Shown here piece after piece: positions 36,601 through 44,561 of a stretch of DNA of 64,000 bases. Both the position numbers and the translations under genes were made by a program. The stretch is from RGIG4576 sp964613095. GTDB lineage: Bacteria; Bacteroidota; Bacteroidia; Bacteroidales; Muribaculaceae. Location of the stretch: contig CAZTFX010000003.1 of assembly GCA_964613095.1 (NCBI GenBank), positions 1 to 64,000 on the forward strand, read 5' to 3'. How positions within the stretch are numbered: position 1 is the stretch's first letter; every line of letters starts with the position of its first letter. The notes under the pieces were generated by a model. That model saw only the letters and a program-made list of their open reading frames with translations. It did not search any database and had not been told where the DNA came from.

Positions 36601-37270
36601 TATTCCAAAATCGGGAAAATGGTCAAACATTACAAAACTTGACAAAGAACGAGAGTATGTAGGTATGTATCTTTCTGCCCACCCACTAGATCCATTTTAC
36701 ATGGAATTAGAATATGGGTGTAATGTTAAATTGAAAGATATTAAAGATATGGGCAATGAAGTCGATAAAGAATTTACATTTGGTGGACTTGTTGTTGACT
36801 TCACAGAACGACCTACCAAAACAGGAAGCCAATTCGGAATAATGAAAATAGAAGACTACTCGGGAAGTTACGAGATAAGACTTTTTAAAGATAAATTAAT
36901 GACATATCGTAAATATGGAGTAGTTGGGACACCGATTATAGCAAAAGGTATGTATCAAAAACGAAAATATAATGATACTATTGATTTTAATCTCACTGGA
37001 ATGGATTTACTTGAAAATGTAAAAGGAACTCTTCTAAATAGTATCACAATAAATATTCCTACTAACAGACTTACAGAGGCAGAAGTCCTCCCAATAAAAT
37101 CTTATATGTCATCATCAACACAAAATAGAGGTGATTTATTTTTCAATGTTCATGATGAATCAAGTGATAAAAGTGTTCTTCTCCATTCTAGAAATAAACT
37201 ACCTATTACACGAGAATTTATTGATTATTTAAAAGAACAAGAACTAGAATTTGATATAAATAAAAATTAA
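33611..37270 (+). CDS. dnaE: DNA polymerase III subunit alpha
   Basis: 1219 residues, the replicative polymerase of the DnaE type. An N-terminal PHP domain begins at FVHLHVHSQYSILDG (residues 3-17). The polymerase active site includes GPGRGSAAGS near 408 and the catalytic aspartates in PDIDIDFDD near 445-453. The fingers region contains FNKSHATCYSWVAYQTAYLKANYP. Tandem helix-hairpin-helix and OB domains follow, the latter from about residue 1050 (FTFGGLVVDFTERPTKTGSQFG). A linker of ~40 charged residues inside the PHP domain (KQLNKQVKELEQSENPDCEK) is longer than in E. coli. Followed 32 bases on by thioredoxin. Confidence 0.97.
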   Translation: MQPFVHLHVHSQYSILDGQASIKALVNKAKENGMKGIALTDHGNMFGIKEFHDYCNKINGDLNSAIKQLNKQVKELEQSENPDCEKINNLKNEIEDKKAQRFKPIFGCEMYVADKTMQERTSKSDTGRHLVVLAKNEKGYHNLIKLVSKAWTDGFYSHPRTDKTSLKERKEGLIVCSACLGGEIPKLILQDRIDEARESAKWFKDVFGDDFYLELQRHKATVPIANHETFPLQEKVNVILKEFSEELGIKLICSNDVHFVNESDADAHDRLICLSTGKFLSDEKRMLYSKQEWLKTQEEMNEIFFDFPEALSNTQEILNKVEFYSIDHDAILPNFPLPEGFTDNDDYLRYLVYEGAKKRWNELDEEHIERIDFELNTIKNMGFPGYFLIVQDFIQAARDLGVSVGPGRGSAAGSAVAYCLGITQIDPIKYDLLFERFLNPDRISLPDIDIDFDDDGRASVLKYVTQKYGEEKVAHIITYGTMAAKMALKDVARVHQLPIPESDRLTKMIPSKPNDMPNQDNGKKYAITISNCIKCFPEFAAEKNSSDPNIASTIQYAEALEGNVRSTGVHACGVIIGRDDITDWVPVSTAPDKDGNKMLVTQYEGSVIESTGLIKMDFLGLKTLSIIKEALSNIKNTRNIDVDIDNAPIDDAKTYQLYCEGRTVGTFQFESSGMQKYLIELQPSTFEDLIAMNALYRPGPMDYIPDFINRKLGRKPIEYDIPIMEKYLKDTYGITVYQEQVMLLSRLLGNFTRGESDALRKAMGKKLRDKLDQMKPKFIEGGKSNGHDPKILEKIWQDWEKFASYAFNKSHATCYSWVAYQTAYLKANYPAEYMSAVLSRNLNDIEKLSKFMDECKSMKIPVKGPDINESYKNFSANKSGEIRFGLGGIKTVGVNAVEAIISERKENGPYKSIYDFVERVNLSSCNRRTIEALALAGCFDSFSEISREDFFERNSKDETFLEVLTKYGARFQEDKNNQATSLFGCMEENVVFTSKPPIPKSGKWSNITKLDKEREYVGMYLSAHPLDPFYMELEYGCNVKLKDIKDMGNEVDKEFTFGGLVVDFTERPTKTGSQFGIMKIEDYSGSYEIRLFKDKLMTYRKYGVVGTPIIAKGMYQKRKYNDTIDFNLTGMDLLENVKGTLLNSITINIPTNRLTEAEVLPIKSYMSSSTQNRGDLFFNVHDESSDKSVLLHSRNKLPITREFIDYLKEQELEFDINKN

Positions 37271-37302
37271 AATCATTATAAACTCATTAAAATTTAAATA
37301 TT

Positions 37303-37617
37303 ATGGCTTATACATTCACCGACGAAAATGCAAAAGCTGAAATCGAATCAGGCAAACCTGTTGTTATCGATTTCTGGGCAGAATGGTGCGGACCTTGTAA
37401 AAGAATTGCACCTATTATTGACGAATTGGCAGGAGAGTACGAAGGTAAAGTTTTAATCGGAAAATATAATGTAGATGATTATTCCGATTTAAGTACAGAT
37501 TATAGTATTCGTAATATTCCTACAATTTTATTCTTCAAAGACGGAGAACTTAAAGAACGTAGCGTAGGTTCTATTAAGAAAGATGATCTTGAAGCAAAGA
37601 TAAAAGCATTGATATAA
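37303..37617 (+). CDS. trxA: Thioredoxin
   Basis: 104 residues, a complete single-domain thioredoxin with the redox site W28-C29-G30-P31-C32 and the cis-proline segment IRNIPTILFF. No signal peptide, so cytosolic. It lies 32 bases after dnaE, probably cotranscribed, and is followed by a hairpin at 37627. The dnaE-trx neighbourhood is common in Bacteroidales (from memory). Confidence 0.95.
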   Translation: MAYTFTDENAKAEIESGKPVVIDFWAEWCGPCKRIAPIIDELAGEYEGKVLIGKYNVDDYSDLSTDYSIRNIPTILFFKDGELKERSVGSIKKDDLEAKIKALI

Positions 37618-37626
37618 TTCAATTAA

Positions 37627-37667
37627 AATAATGGTGGTGAATTAGTTGAATATTTACCACTATTATT
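37627..37667 (+). terminator. Hairpin terminator after trxA
   Basis: AATAATGGTGGT pairs with ACCACTATTATT (11 of 12), followed by TTTATTATT. It ends the dnaE-trx unit, 9 bases after the stop. Confidence 0.65.
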
Positions 37668-37689
37668 TTATTATTACGATAAAAAGTCT

Positions 37690-37697
37690 TAATTTTG
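37690..37697 (+). promoter_or_regulatory. -7 promoter box for galM
   Basis: TAATTTTG (TAnnTTTG), giving a leader of ~55 bases before the galM ATG. Flanked by AGTCTT/AAGACT, a small dyad of unknown meaning. Confidence 0.45.
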
Positions 37698-37758
37698 CAC
37701 AAAAGACTAAGTCTAAATAGTATAAATATCTAAAAATAGTATAATAGGAAATAGGATA

Positions 37759-38805
37759 ATGACAATTGAATTAACTAAATATGAATCACTTAAAGGCACT
37801 ATAAATATCTATAAACTGACTAATAAGAATGGCGCAATTGTTGAATTATCAAGTATTGGAGCCGGAATTATATCTATTTCTGTACCAGATTGTAACGGTG
37901 TTTTTAATGATGTTGTATTAGGTTATAACAACATAAAAGATTATTTCTACGATGGTCCCTGCGCGGGAAAAACTGCAGGTAGATATGCAAATCGTATCGC
38001 TAACGGTCATCTTGTTATTAATGGAAAAACATATAAATTAAAAACAAATTGTGGTCCCAATTCACTACATGGTGGTCCCGAAGGTTTTCAAAATCAAAAT
38101 TGGAATTCAGAAATTATAGATAACAAGGTTGTTTTTTCATATTTAAGCAAAAACGGAGAGGAAAACTTTCCCGGTAACGTGATAATAAATGTTACTTATG
38201 AATGGACCGATAATAATACTCTTATCATAAATTATCATGCAACAACCGATGAAGATACGGTACTGAATTTAACCAACCACACATATTTCAATTTAAAAGG
38301 TTATGGTAAGGGTAATATCTTCGACCACATTTTAAAATTAAATTGTAAAAACTATCTTCCTACTGATAATACATTAGTTCCCATAGGAGATTTTGCTCCG
38401 GTAGAAGGAACTCCGATGGATTTCACACAAGGAAAACCTTTAGGGCAAGACATCAACAATGATTTCCAAGCACTCAAAACAGGTAAAGGATATGATCATT
38501 GTTGGTTGGTTGATAATTATGAGAATGGGGAACTCAAAAAAATAGCAATATTAACCGAACCAACAAGTGGCAGAGAATTACATATATCCAGCACTCAAGT
38601 AGGGGTTCAAGTTTATACAGGAAATTGGTTAAATGACAGCCCATTAGGCAAAAACGGCAATAAACATTATGATTATTGTGCCGTTGCTATTGAATGTCAA
38701 GGTTTACCGGATGCCCCAAACAAACCGCAATTTCCATCACAGGAATTAAAACCGGGAGAAACATATAAACAAGTAATCGAATATTCTTTTAAAACAACAA
38801 AATAA
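37759..38805 (+). CDS. galM: Galactose mutarotase (aldose 1-epimerase)
   Basis: 348 residues. It interconverts alpha and beta anomers of galactose and glucose. The family's substrate-binding GKTAGRYANRIANG, LHGGPEGF and LNLTNHTYFNL (catalytic His) are present, as is the catalytic Glu in AIECQGLPDAPN. No signal peptide, so cytosolic. The nucleotidyltransferase follows after one base, suggesting joint expression in sugar activation. No galK or transporter is adjacent. Confidence 0.95.
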   Translation: MTIELTKYESLKGTINIYKLTNKNGAIVELSSIGAGIISISVPDCNGVFNDVVLGYNNIKDYFYDGPCAGKTAGRYANRIANGHLVINGKTYKLKTNCGPNSLHGGPEGFQNQNWNSEIIDNKVVFSYLSKNGEENFPGNVIINVTYEWTDNNTLIINYHATTDEDTVLNLTNHTYFNLKGYGKGNIFDHILKLNCKNYLPTDNTLVPIGDFAPVEGTPMDFTQGKPLGQDINNDFQALKTGKGYDHCWLVDNYENGELKKIAILTEPTSGRELHISSTQVGVQVYTGNWLNDSPLGKNGNKHYDYCAVAIECQGLPDAPNKPQFPSQELKPGETYKQVIEYSFKTTK

Positions 38806-38806
38806 C

Positions 38807-39718
38807 ATGAAACCGACATTATTATTATTAGCTGCCGGTATGGGCAGTCGCTACGGAGGATTAAAGCAACTTGATGGGGTAGGACCTAATGGAGAAACCA
38901 TTATGGATTACTCAATTTACGATGCGATACAAGCAGGTTTTGGAAAAGCCGTGTTTGTCATAAGAAAAGATTTTGAAGATGAATTCCGCAAGAAAATTTT
39001 ATCAAAATATGAAAATAAAATTGAAACCGAATTGGTGTTTCAATCATTAGATGCTCTTCCGGAAGGATTTAAATGCCCGGTCGACAGAGTTAAGCCTTGG
39101 GGAACTAACCATGCTGTAATGATGGGAGCCAATGTCATAAATGAACCTTTTTGCGTAATCAACTGCGACGATTTCTATAATCGAGATTCATTTTTGGTAA
39201 TCGGAAATTATTTGGCTAATTTGAAAGAATCGTCAAAAGGGGTATATGCTATGGTGGGATTTCATGTGTGCAATACACTTTCTGAAAACGGAACCGTTGC
39301 ACGAGGAGTTTGTAGCAAAAACGAAAACGATTTTCTAACAAAAGTAGTAGAACGTACCGAGATAAAACGTCATAACGGTAAAGTATGCTATAACGATGGA
39401 AACAATAATTGGATTGAATTAGAAGAAAATTGTCCTGTATCCATGAATATGTGGGGATTCACTCCTGATTATTTCACTTATAGCAATAATTACTTTCGTG
39501 ATTTCTTAAGTAAACCTGAAAACCTTAATAATCCCAAAAGTGAATTTTATATACCAACCATGGTAGACCACCTAATAAACAACAAACAGGCAACCGTAAA
39601 GGTACTTGACACTCCGGCAAAATGGTTTGGCGTCACTTATGCCGAAGATCGCCAAAGTGTGGTTGAACGTATAAAAGCTCTAATTGCAGCAGGTGAATAT
39701 CCCGATAAATTATTTTAA
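38807..39718 (+). CDS. Sugar-phosphate nucleotidyltransferase-like protein
   Basis: 303 residues. A GT-A/nucleotidyltransferase fold begins with LLLLAAGMGSRYGGLKQLDG, the NTP-binding loop of pyrophosphorylases. Asp residues in VINCDDFYNRDS supply the metal site. It resembles the Bacteroidales group often paired with sugar kinases or phosphotransferases, but the activated sugar is unknown. One base separates it from galM, so the pair is an operon, ended by the strong hairpin at 39743. Confidence 0.88.
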   Translation: MKPTLLLLAAGMGSRYGGLKQLDGVGPNGETIMDYSIYDAIQAGFGKAVFVIRKDFEDEFRKKILSKYENKIETELVFQSLDALPEGFKCPVDRVKPWGTNHAVMMGANVINEPFCVINCDDFYNRDSFLVIGNYLANLKESSKGVYAMVGFHVCNTLSENGTVARGVCSKNENDFLTKVVERTEIKRHNGKVCYNDGNNNWIELEENCPVSMNMWGFTPDYFTYSNNYFRDFLSKPENLNNPKSEFYIPTMVDHLINNKQATVKVLDTPAKWFGVTYAEDRQSVVERIKALIAAGEYPDKLF

Positions 39719-39742
39719 ATTTAAATCAATAAATTATTATCA

Positions 39743-39776
39743 AGAGACTATTTTCTTTGAAAGTAGTCTCTTTTTT
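39743..39776 (+). terminator. Intrinsic terminator after the galM operon
   Basis: AGAGACTATTTTC / GAAAGTAGTCTCT is a 13-bp stem (one G-U) with loop TTT and a TTTTTT tail, 24 bases past the nucleotidyltransferase stop. Confidence 0.92.
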
Positions 39777-39782
39777 CTTCGT

Positions 39783-39790
39783 TATTTTTG
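39783..39790 (+). promoter_or_regulatory. -7 promoter box for the recombinase gene
   Basis: TATTTTTG (TAnnTTTG), 42 bases before the ATG at 39833. Its TTG is in frame with the gene and is a false start. Confidence 0.45.
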
Positions 39791-39832
39791 TCTGATAAGC
39801 ATTATTTACAACCTATTAAAATATATTTGATT

Positions 39833-40762
39833 ATGACTAAAAAGACTTTTAAAGAAATTACAACAGAGTGGAAAATAATGAAGAAAGGATATGTAAAGAA
39901 ATCCACCTATTCTGCTTACTCTCTTATCATTGAGAATCATTTACTTCCTGCATTTGCCGAAAGTGTTGTTATTAATGAAAATGATGTCCAAAACTTTGTG
40001 TTATCAAAATTCAACTCAGGTTTAAGTACTAAATCTATAAAAGATATGCTTGTTGTTTTCAAAATGATATTGAAATTTGGAAGTAAACAAGGTTTATGTA
40101 ACGCATATACTTGGGATATTACTCTTCCTACATGTAGAAAACAGGAAGAAGTCGCCGTATTCAATATTGAAACCCAAAAGAAAATCATGGATTATATTAA
40201 AAATAATTTCACCTTTAAAAATTTTGGTATATACCTATGTTTATCCACTGGATTAAGAATTGGAGAAGTGTGTGCATTACAATGGAAAGACGTAGATCTA
40301 AAGACCGGACTTATTACAGTAAATAAAACTCTAAACAGAATATATGTTGTTGATGATATTATCGGTAGACACACAGAATTAATAATAGATACACCCAAAA
40401 CACAAAATTCAATCCGTGATATACCGATGTCAAACGAAATACTCAAAATGCTTAAGACCATCAAAAAAATAGTAAATCAGGACTATTATATTCTAACCAA
40501 CGAATCCTATCCATTAGAACCACGAACCTACAGAAGTTATTACAGCAAATTACTTGGAAATTTAAAAATCCCCAAACTAAAATTTCACGGACTAAGACAT
40601 AGTTTTGCAACGAGATGTATTGAAAGTAATTGTGACTACAAGACTGTAAGCGTATTATTGGGACATTCCAATATCAGTACAACTTTAAATCTTTATGTTC
40701 ATCCAAATCTTGAACAAAAAAAGAGATGTATTAATAAAATGTTCAAATCACTACACAAATAA
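39833..40762 (+). CDS. Tyrosine recombinase / phage-type integrase
   Basis: 309 residues from the ATG at 39833. An N-terminal SAM-like core-binding domain (residues ~1-90) is followed by a catalytic domain with the full active site: R142 (STGLRIGE), K189 (DTPKTQ), H252 and R255 (HGLRH), H278 (LLGHSN) and the nucleophile Y288 (LYVHP). It should therefore be active. It looks like an XerC/D-type or invertase-like enzyme without the extended arm-binding domain. There is no excisionase, no phage or conjugation gene, and no clear inverted or direct repeat pair around it. It lies between a terminator and the Fur gene. Confidence 0.92.
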   Translation: MTKKTFKEITTEWKIMKKGYVKKSTYSAYSLIIENHLLPAFAESVVINENDVQNFVLSKFNSGLSTKSIKDMLVVFKMILKFGSKQGLCNAYTWDITLPTCRKQEEVAVFNIETQKKIMDYIKNNFTFKNFGIYLCLSTGLRIGEVCALQWKDVDLKTGLITVNKTLNRIYVVDDIIGRHTELIIDTPKTQNSIRDIPMSNEILKMLKTIKKIVNQDYYILTNESYPLEPRTYRSYYSKLLGNLKIPKLKFHGLRHSFATRCIESNCDYKTVSVLLGHSNISTTLNLYVHPNLEQKKRCINKMFKSLHK

Positions 40763-40810
40763 CCAACAATTGTAAAACTATAATAACTTCTAAAAAATAA
40801 TATGCTAAAA

Positions 40811-40842
40811 TTTGAGGAATCAATACAAATAACCTATCTTTG
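40811..40842 (+). promoter_or_regulatory. Promoter TTTG-N20-TATCTTTG for the Fur-family gene
   Basis: TTTG at 40811-40814 and TATCTTTG at 40835-40842 are 20 bases apart, both consensus elements. The ATG is 24 bases downstream. The -7 box's own TTG is in frame but is not the start. Confidence 0.65.
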
Positions 40843-40866
40843 TATTGTCTCAAAATATATTTTATA

Positions 40867-41340
40867 ATGATTGAAGATAAAGCAAAAATCTCGGCACGCA
40901 ACAAGTTCACTCTTTACTTAAAGAGTAAACAATTGCGTAAAACTCCGGAACGTTTTGCAATACTTAATAAGATTTTTTCACTTAAAGAGCATTTTGATGT
41001 AGAGTCTTTATATTGTATGCTTGAAAACGATTCATACCATGTGAGTCGTGCAACTATATATAATACAATAGACCTATTGATGGACTGTGAATTAGTAAGA
41101 CGTCATAGTTTTGATAATCAACAATCAAAATATGAAAAGGTCGTTATGACATCGGTAAATCATCAACATCTCATATGCTCGGAATGTGGTAAAATTAAAG
41201 AAGTAACGGATAATGAATTTTCAGCATTTATGAATGCTCGAAAATATACAGCTTTTACAACCAACTATTTTCAATTATATGTATATGGAATTTGCAATAA
41301 TTGTGCAAGAAAGAAAAAACGAAAAGCGAAAGAAAAATAA
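40867..41340 (+). CDS. Fur-family transcriptional regulator
   Basis: 157 residues from the ATG at 40867. The N-terminal winged helix has RKTPERFAILNKIFSLKEHF and the recognition helix SRATIYNTIDLL. The dimerisation/metal domain carries HQHLICSECGKI and a second CxxC (GICNNC), a structural zinc site. The C-terminus is a Lys/Arg-rich tail. It could respond to iron, zinc or peroxide; sequence alone does not decide. Directly upstream of purA (30 bases), an arrangement I recall from other Bacteroidales. Confidence 0.9.
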   Translation: MIEDKAKISARNKFTLYLKSKQLRKTPERFAILNKIFSLKEHFDVESLYCMLENDSYHVSRATIYNTIDLLMDCELVRRHSFDNQQSKYEKVVMTSVNHQHLICSECGKIKEVTDNEFSAFMNARKYTAFTTNYFQLYVYGICNNCARKKKRKAKEK

Positions 41341-41370
41341 TAAAATAACAAAATAAATAACTATTTCAGT

Positions 41371-42642
41371 ATGAAAGTAGATGTTCTTTTAGGACTACAA
41401 TGGGGTGACGAAGGTAAGGGTAAGGTCGTTGATGTTCTTACTCCACAGTATGATATCGTAGCAAGATTTCAAGGAGGTCCCAATGCCGGTCATACATTGG
41501 AATTTGAAGGTAAAAAGTACGTTTTACGTTCTATTCCATCCGGAATATTCCAACATGGACAATTAAATATCATAGGTAATGGAGTGGTTCTAGATCCAAT
41601 TTTATTTAAAGGTGAAGCACAAGACCTTGAAAAAAGTGGAATTGACATAAAAAACGTGCTTAAAATATCAAAGAAAACTCATCTTATATTACCTACACAC
41701 CGATTGCTTGACGCAGCATACGAAACACTAAAGGGTGCAGCAAAAATTGGAACAACCGGAAAAGGAATCGGTCCAACATATACCGACAAAGTTAGTCGTG
41801 ACGGTTTAAGACTGGGTGAATGCTTAGGTTCAACTTTCAAAAACAAATATGAGGCAGCCAAAAGCCGTCACATACGTCTTTTAAAGGCTGTTACAGGAGA
41901 AGAACCTAACATTGAAGAACTCGAAAAGCAATGGTTTGAAGCTATTGATTACATTAAGCAATTTGATTTAATTGATAGCGAATTTGTTATTAACAAGAGT
42001 CTAGCAGAAGGAATGTCTGTACTATGCGAAGGAGCACAAGGCAGTTTACTTGATGTTGATTTTGGGTCTTATCCTTTTGTAACATCATCTAACACTATAT
42101 GCGCAGGTGCATGCGCCGGTTTAGGAGTAGCACCGAATAAGATAGGAGAAGTATATGGTATATTTAAAGCTTATTGTACAAGAGTGGGAAGTGGTCCTTT
42201 CCCGACAGAATTATTTGATGAAACAGGTGCTACAATTAGAGCCATAGGTCATGAATACGGAGCTGTAACCGGTCGTGAACGTAGATGTGGTTGGATTGAT
42301 CTTGTAGCATTACGTTATACCATTATGTTGAATGGTGTTACACAATTAATCATGATGAAAAGTGACGTACTTGATAACTTTGAAGAAATTCGTGTATGTA
42401 ACTCATATAAAATCAATGGAATAGAAACAAAAGATTTTCCATATTCTATTGAAGATGGAATAGAACCGGTATATACAACTCTGCCGGGTTGGAAAACCGA
42501 TATGACCAAGTTTAAATCCGAAGAGGAATTTCCACTTGAATTCAAGAATTACATCAAATATCTTGAAACAGAACTAAATGTTCCTATCAGTATCGTTTCT
42601 GTAGGACCGGACAGAGAACAAACCATCATTCGCAAGAAATAA
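41371..42642 (+). CDS. purA: Adenylosuccinate synthetase
   Basis: 423 residues. It catalyses the GTP-dependent joining of IMP and aspartate, the first committed step to AMP. The N-terminal P-loop-like GLQWGDEGKGKVVD, then FQGGPNAGHT, the IMP-site TGKGIGPTYTDKVSRDG and the aspartate loop GRERRCGWIDLVAL are all present. Cotranscription with the DUF1015 gene (2 bases downstream) and perhaps the Fur gene is likely. Confidence 0.97.
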   Translation: MKVDVLLGLQWGDEGKGKVVDVLTPQYDIVARFQGGPNAGHTLEFEGKKYVLRSIPSGIFQHGQLNIIGNGVVLDPILFKGEAQDLEKSGIDIKNVLKISKKTHLILPTHRLLDAAYETLKGAAKIGTTGKGIGPTYTDKVSRDGLRLGECLGSTFKNKYEAAKSRHIRLLKAVTGEEPNIEELEKQWFEAIDYIKQFDLIDSEFVINKSLAEGMSVLCEGAQGSLLDVDFGSYPFVTSSNTICAGACAGLGVAPNKIGEVYGIFKAYCTRVGSGPFPTELFDETGATIRAIGHEYGAVTGRERRCGWIDLVALRYTIMLNGVTQLIMMKSDVLDNFEEIRVCNSYKINGIETKDFPYSIEDGIEPVYTTLPGWKTDMTKFKSEEEFPLEFKNYIKYLETELNVPISIVSVGPDREQTIIRKK

Positions 42643-42644
42643 TT

Positions 42645-43892
42645 ATGGCACGTATAAAACCATTTAAAGGACTTCGTCCTCCTAAAGAAATCGTAACACA
42701 AGTAGCTTCACGCCCTTATGATGTACTGAATTCAGAAGAGGCCAGAACTGAAGCATTAGGAAACGAAAAATCCCTTTATCATATCATCAAGCCCGAAATA
42801 GATTTTGAAATTGGAACAGATGAACATGCTCCTTGTGTATATGATAAGGCTGTTGAAAATTTTCACATGTTTCAAGAGAAGGGTTGGCTAGTTCAAGATA
42901 CAAAAGAGTATTATTACATTTATGCTCAAACCATGAATGAACGTACACAATATGGATTTGTTATTGCTGCCAACGTTGATGATTACATGGAAGGACGTAT
43001 CAAAAAACATGAATTAACCAGGCGAGATAAAGAAGAAGATAGAATGAAACATGTGCGGATAAATAACGCTAATGTTGAACCTGTTTTTTTTGCATTTCCC
43101 GATAATGCAGAACTTAATACAATCATTAACACAGTCACTCAAGTAACGCCTGAATATGATTTTGTTTCGGAAGACGGATTTGGACATCATTTTTGGGTTA
43201 TTGAAGATGATAGCTTAATTGAAAAAATAACACAAATATTTGCACAGATACCTTCTTTATATATTGCAGATGGTCATCACCGTAGTGCAGCAGCCGCCTT
43301 AGTTGGACATGAAAAAGCTCTTGCTAATCCTAATCATACTGGTAATGAAGAATATAATTTCTTTTTAGCAGTAGCTTTTCCTGCTTCGCATTTAAATATT
43401 ATTGATTACAACCGTGTAGTAAAAGATCTAAACGGTTTAAATGAAGAAGAATTTCTTACACTATTAAGCAAGAATTTTGATGTAGAAGAAAAAGGAGAAA
43501 ATATTTATAAACCAATAAAATTACATAACTTCTCACTCTATTTAGGGACGAAATGGTATTCATTGACTGCAAAAAAAGGTACATATAATGATAATGACCC
43601 GATTGGGGTTTTAGATGTTACCATTTCATCAGACCTAATTCTTCGAGATATATTGAATATTCATGATTTACGTAGTGACAAACGTATTGATTTTGTTGGT
43701 GGAATTAGAGGGCTAGGGGAGTTGAAGAAACGAGTAGATAGTGGTGAAATGGCTATGGCTCTTGCCTTATATCCGGTAAGTATGAAACAACTTATTGACA
43801 TTGCTGATACCGGTAACATTATGCCTCCAAAAACCACTTGGTTTGAACCAAAACTTCGTTCCGGTCTTGTTATTCACAAATTAGAAGATTAA
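42645..43892 (+). CDS. DUF1015-family protein
   Basis: 415 residues, the typical length. It begins with IKPFKGLRPPKE and carries ASRPYDVLNSEEAR, then ELTRRDKEEDRMKHVR, and the highly conserved IADGHHRSAAA. From memory, this family is related to SbnI/SerK-type free-serine kinases, so a small-molecule kinase role is possible but not shown. Starts 2 bases after purA. The stop falls at the foot of a long bidirectional hairpin. Confidence 0.88.
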   Translation: MARIKPFKGLRPPKEIVTQVASRPYDVLNSEEARTEALGNEKSLYHIIKPEIDFEIGTDEHAPCVYDKAVENFHMFQEKGWLVQDTKEYYYIYAQTMNERTQYGFVIAANVDDYMEGRIKKHELTRRDKEEDRMKHVRINNANVEPVFFAFPDNAELNTIINTVTQVTPEYDFVSEDGFGHHFWVIEDDSLIEKITQIFAQIPSLYIADGHHRSAAAALVGHEKALANPNHTGNEEYNFFLAVAFPASHLNIIDYNRVVKDLNGLNEEEFLTLLSKNFDVEEKGENIYKPIKLHNFSLYLGTKWYSLTAKKGTYNDNDPIGVLDVTISSDLILRDILNIHDLRSDKRIDFVGGIRGLGELKKRVDSGEMAMALALYPVSMKQLIDIADTGNIMPPKTTWFEPKLRSGLVIHKLED

Positions 43893-43893
43893 T

Positions 43894-43932
43894 AAAAAGA
43901 GGAAAATTTCGTTATGAAATTTTCCTCTTTTT
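43894..43932. terminator. Bidirectional terminator, 17-bp perfect stem
   Basis: AAAAAGAGGAAAATTTC / GAAATTTTCCTCTTTTT with loop GTTAT, and three further A-T pairs at the base. It lies between converging DUF1015 and YraN genes, with A and T runs suited to both directions. Confidence 0.92.
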
Positions 43933-43941
43933 ATTAAGTAT

Positions 43942-44331
43942 TTACCTTATTCTTAGTCCCCTTCCACATCTGATTCTAGGTCTTACCGCATCCTGAACAT
44001 GTTCAATAGTAAAGTTATTCGGTCCATCACCCGAAATACATATTACATCAATTTGTACTTCATGTGGTAATTTATAATATTTAATATAAGCATTTGCTAC
44101 ACTAAGAAGATGGGATTGTTTCTTTAAGTCTACAGCCATTGCTGCAGCTAAAGTATTTATAGAACTTGTCTTTACTTCTACTATAATTATTTTATTATCT
44201 TTTTCTGCAATTATATCTACTTCAAGATGTTCCAATCGCCAATTTCTATCTCGAATTATATAACCTTTTTTTATCAAATATTCAGTAGCTGCATCCTCTC
44301 CAAGTTTTCCTAAAATATTATGTCTCGCCAT
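43942..44331 (-). CDS. YraN/UPF0102-family nuclease-like protein
   Basis: 129 residues from the ATG at 44331; the frame extends to a TTG at 44352, but this is the end of the -7 box. It has a Holliday-junction-resolvase-like PD-(D/E)XK core: E37 and D39 (LEHLEVDII), E52 and K54 (IIVEVKTSS). Typical family opening: GKLGEDAATEYLIKKGY. Function unproven; thought to act on DNA. Confidence 0.92.
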   Translation of the reverse strand: MARHNILGKLGEDAATEYLIKKGYIIRDRNWRLEHLEVDIIAEKDNKIIIVEVKTSSINTLAAAMAVDLKKQSHLLSVANAYIKYYKLPHEVQIDVICISGDGPNNFTIEHVQDAVRPRIRCGRGLRIR

Positions 44332-44349
44332 ATCTGTATTATTAGAGTA

Positions 44350-44357
44350 CAAATTTA
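44350..44357 (-). promoter_or_regulatory. -7 promoter box for yraN
   Basis: Minus-strand TAAATTTG (TAnnTTTG), 18 bases before the ATG at 44331. Confidence 0.5.
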
Positions 44358-44368
44358 AAATTTTAATT

Positions 44369-44398
44369 TTGACAATTCAAAAAAATGACATAACTTTG
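44369..44398 (+). promoter_or_regulatory. Promoter TTG-N19-TAACTTTG for tRNA-Glu
   Basis: TTG at 44369-44371, a 19-base spacer, and TAACTTTG at 44391-44398: a full consensus promoter ending 10 bases before the mature tRNA. Confidence 0.75.
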
Positions 44399-44408
44399 CC
44401 TAAGAATT

Positions 44409-44481
44409 GGTGATATAGTGTAGTGGCCTAGCACGCCACCCTCTCACGGTGGAGACTCGGGTTCGATTCCCGATTTCACTA
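44409..44481 (+). tRNA. tRNA-Glu (anticodon CTC)
   Basis: 73 bases forming a complete cloverleaf: acceptor GGTGATA / TTTCACT; D stem GTGT/GCAC; anticodon stem CCACC/GGTGG around CTCTCAC (anticodon CTC, reads GAG); T stem TCGGG/CCCGA with loop TTCGATT; discriminator A. As in related tRNA-Glu genes, the first pair is G-U. The acceptor also has a T-T mismatch at pair 6:67. CCA is not encoded. It has its own promoter upstream and terminator downstream. Confidence 0.95.
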
Positions 44482-44485
44482 CAAT

Positions 44486-44526
44486 AAAAGTAGATATTCT
44501 ATATAAAGTTGAATATCTACTTTTTT
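44486..44526 (+). terminator. Intrinsic terminator after tRNA-Glu
   Basis: AAAAGTAGATATTC / GAATATCTACTTTT, a perfect 14-bp stem with an 11-base loop and T tail, 4 bases past the tRNA. Confidence 0.9.
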
Positions 44527-44561
44527 ATTTAAAATTTATCGCTAATTTTAATTGCACGTTA

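Noticed and set aside
39743..44526. An integrated element between the recombinase and tRNA-Glu
   Set aside because: The genes between (fur, purA, DUF1015, yraN) are core, and no direct repeat of the tRNA 3' end was seen near the recombinase.
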